Part shown: positions 62,605-64,000 of the stretch, one piece after another
Numbering within the stretch: the stretch's first letter is position 1
Layout of the letters: each line of letters begins with the position of its first letter
Assembly: GCA_003991915.1 (NCBI GenBank)
Contig: RQTK01001081.1
Span: forward strand, 99,916-163,915
DNA from: Elysia chlorotica
Lineage: Eukaryota; Mollusca; Gastropoda; Plakobranchidae
DNA: 64,000 nucleotides
Direction of reading: 5' to 3'
Program-made: the position numbers and the translations under genes
The notes under the pieces: generated by a model
Database searches by the model: none
What the model was told of the DNA's origin: nothing
What the model saw: only the letters and a program-made list of their open reading frames with translations

Positions 62605-63556
62605 GAATTCAGTTTCAAAGTCAGGTTGAATGAACCCTCCGAGACAGAAACATTGAAAATGCCAAAGTAGAAAGAACTGTCCATTCCCACAGAATAAGAC
62701 AACGTTTTGACAAACATAGACAGGTCATTCAAATTGTCATGGCTTGTCATCCTTGTCAATATCACTAGGTATGAGTGTTGTGGCAGATTTTAACCACACT
62801 TTTTGATTGCATCTATGTGCATTTTATTACCTTGCTCCATGACCAGGTTGATGTCATCTCTGTCCCATTCCGCAATGCCTTATTATGTGGTTAAATGCGA
62901 GAGTAACCATATTCAAAGCAGTGCACTGTCTTCCATGTCCTTTATAATTATACTGTTCATCACTTCAGTAAAAAATCTCATCTAGCTTGCAATCTCATAT
63001 TTTAAGTTAGTCACCTGGTGTTGAAAGAAAATAGGAAGATTTGTGTTATGAAAATTTCCAAACCCTCCTTTACAAGTACATTAGAGATGTCATGAAGACT
63101 ATAATAGATGACCATCCAAGTATTGAATTTTAGCAGCACTTTGCTTCAGAGATGTGGCTAGAGTTTACATTTTAAAAGGTGAAAGTTGAGGTTCGCTGGT
63201 GTTTTGTTCGTCTTGTAAGTTGTAGTAGTAACCACCAACAATGAGCACTAATTTTTTATATAGAGATCAAGGATTAATTTTAAAAAAAATTAACGCTTGG
63301 AAGATTTCGAATACTTGCATTTGCACGTATAAGCACTTATTAACAGCTACATGTTAACGTGGGTTTTGTTTGTTTTCTTGTTTTTTTTTTTTTTCTTTTT
63401 CTTTTTAATGTGCCTTTAATGTGACACTGTTATTAAAGCTTATATGATGAGATCATAGATATATAAATAGCAATAGATCGCTTGGGGACGTCACAGCGTT
63501 GTGGAACTTGAATGTTAGTGGGGAGAGGCAAGTGGGGGCAGGAAGAAGCGCGCACA

Positions 63557-63840
63557 GATTTCTATTAATAGAAATCACTCAATGCGCTAGGGTAGGCCTA
63601 GCGGGCCTATGCCTATAATGTTACAAAACAATGTTACATGATGAGCACATCTATGTATGTAATCAACCAGAGCTTAAAGAGGCAACTTCATAACATTGTT
63701 GTAACAGCTAGATCAAGCAGTCGATCGCAGCGGGTAAATTTAATTATTTTTTTTTTATTATTATTAATTTATTTAGCAGTCAATGATAATCGAACAAAGG
63801 ATCTCTAAGTCATAAACTCTCTAAGTCAATGCTGTTTTTG
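63557..63840 (-). repeat. dispersed repeat ending in a 20-bp palindrome, copy 2
   Basis: Inverted relative to 23234-23512. It begins with the perfect palindrome GATTTCTATTAATAGAAATC (63557-63576) and continues 'gctagggtaggcctagcggg', 'ttacaaaacaatgttacat' and 'caaccagagcttaaa'. Confidence 0.75.
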
Positions 63841-64000
63841 TTACCCGTAAAGATAAATAAATGTATATAATACTCTCTATCATTTCCTGCCTTTTCTTCT
63901 TCATTTTCACCTTATGTATTTGTTGCTTTTTTTTTTTTTTACTTCTAATGGTTCGTTCCACCTGGTGCTACTGACTGTCAGTGCAAGTGATAATAATATC

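Overview
The window is eukaryotic nuclear DNA, AT-rich, intron-rich and crowded with transposon debris and microsatellites. The animal-type genes, the GH3 xylosidase-like gene (a family met in molluscs), the RTE-type LINE and the tRNA-derived SINEs with a 'ggtttaacgtcc' tail point to a mollusc, most likely a gastropod. That placement is inference; no marker gene fixes the species. One assembly gap (264 N) lies at 22799-23062.

Three genes can be assembled with every splice phase consistent. (1) On the minus strand, 20350 down to 352, a complete 14-exon gene encodes a 793-residue secreted glycoside hydrolase family 3 protein of the beta-D-xylosidase type. (2) On the minus strand, 32472 down to 27470, a 5-exon gene encodes a ~211-residue four-helix membrane protein of the TMEM179 type; one splice junction is uncertain. 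(3) On the plus strand, 40983 to 52818, a 4-exon gene encodes a 266-residue Siva-type protein. Its first exon lies 8.1 kb upstream of the rest, and the intron between carries a dead antisense LINE. These genes do not form a pathway: one is a carbohydrate-active enzyme, one a membrane protein, one an apoptosis or stress regulator.

Layout: 0.4-20.4 kb GH3 gene, its introns loaded with elements (pogo-like copies, a hAT-like 3.5 kb element, a 1.45 kb repeat present twice, a LINE 3' end, a SINE). 20.4-27.4 kb intergenic, with the gap and a possible CpG-containing promoter at 22.5 kb. 27.5-32.5 kb TMEM179-like gene with a triplet microsatellite in its last intron that has captured pieces of the adjacent exon. 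32.5-41 kb intergenic, with a 49-bp minisatellite, a 197-bp tandem duplication, SINEs and a CR1/L2-like LINE fragment. 41-52.8 kb Siva gene. 53-58.6 kb a TIR element and a 1.7 kb tandem duplication. 61-62.6 kb decayed pieces of a DUF7869-type, transposon-associated protein. 63.5-63.9 kb an inverted copy of a repeat also seen at 23.2 kb.

No CRISPR, rRNA or intact tRNA gene was seen, and no convincing new multi-gene system. The most unusual points are the loss of the near-universal Lys in the GH3 Lys-His motif, the copying of an exon segment into a neighbouring microsatellite, the enlarged Siva protein, and the decayed DUF7869 locus.
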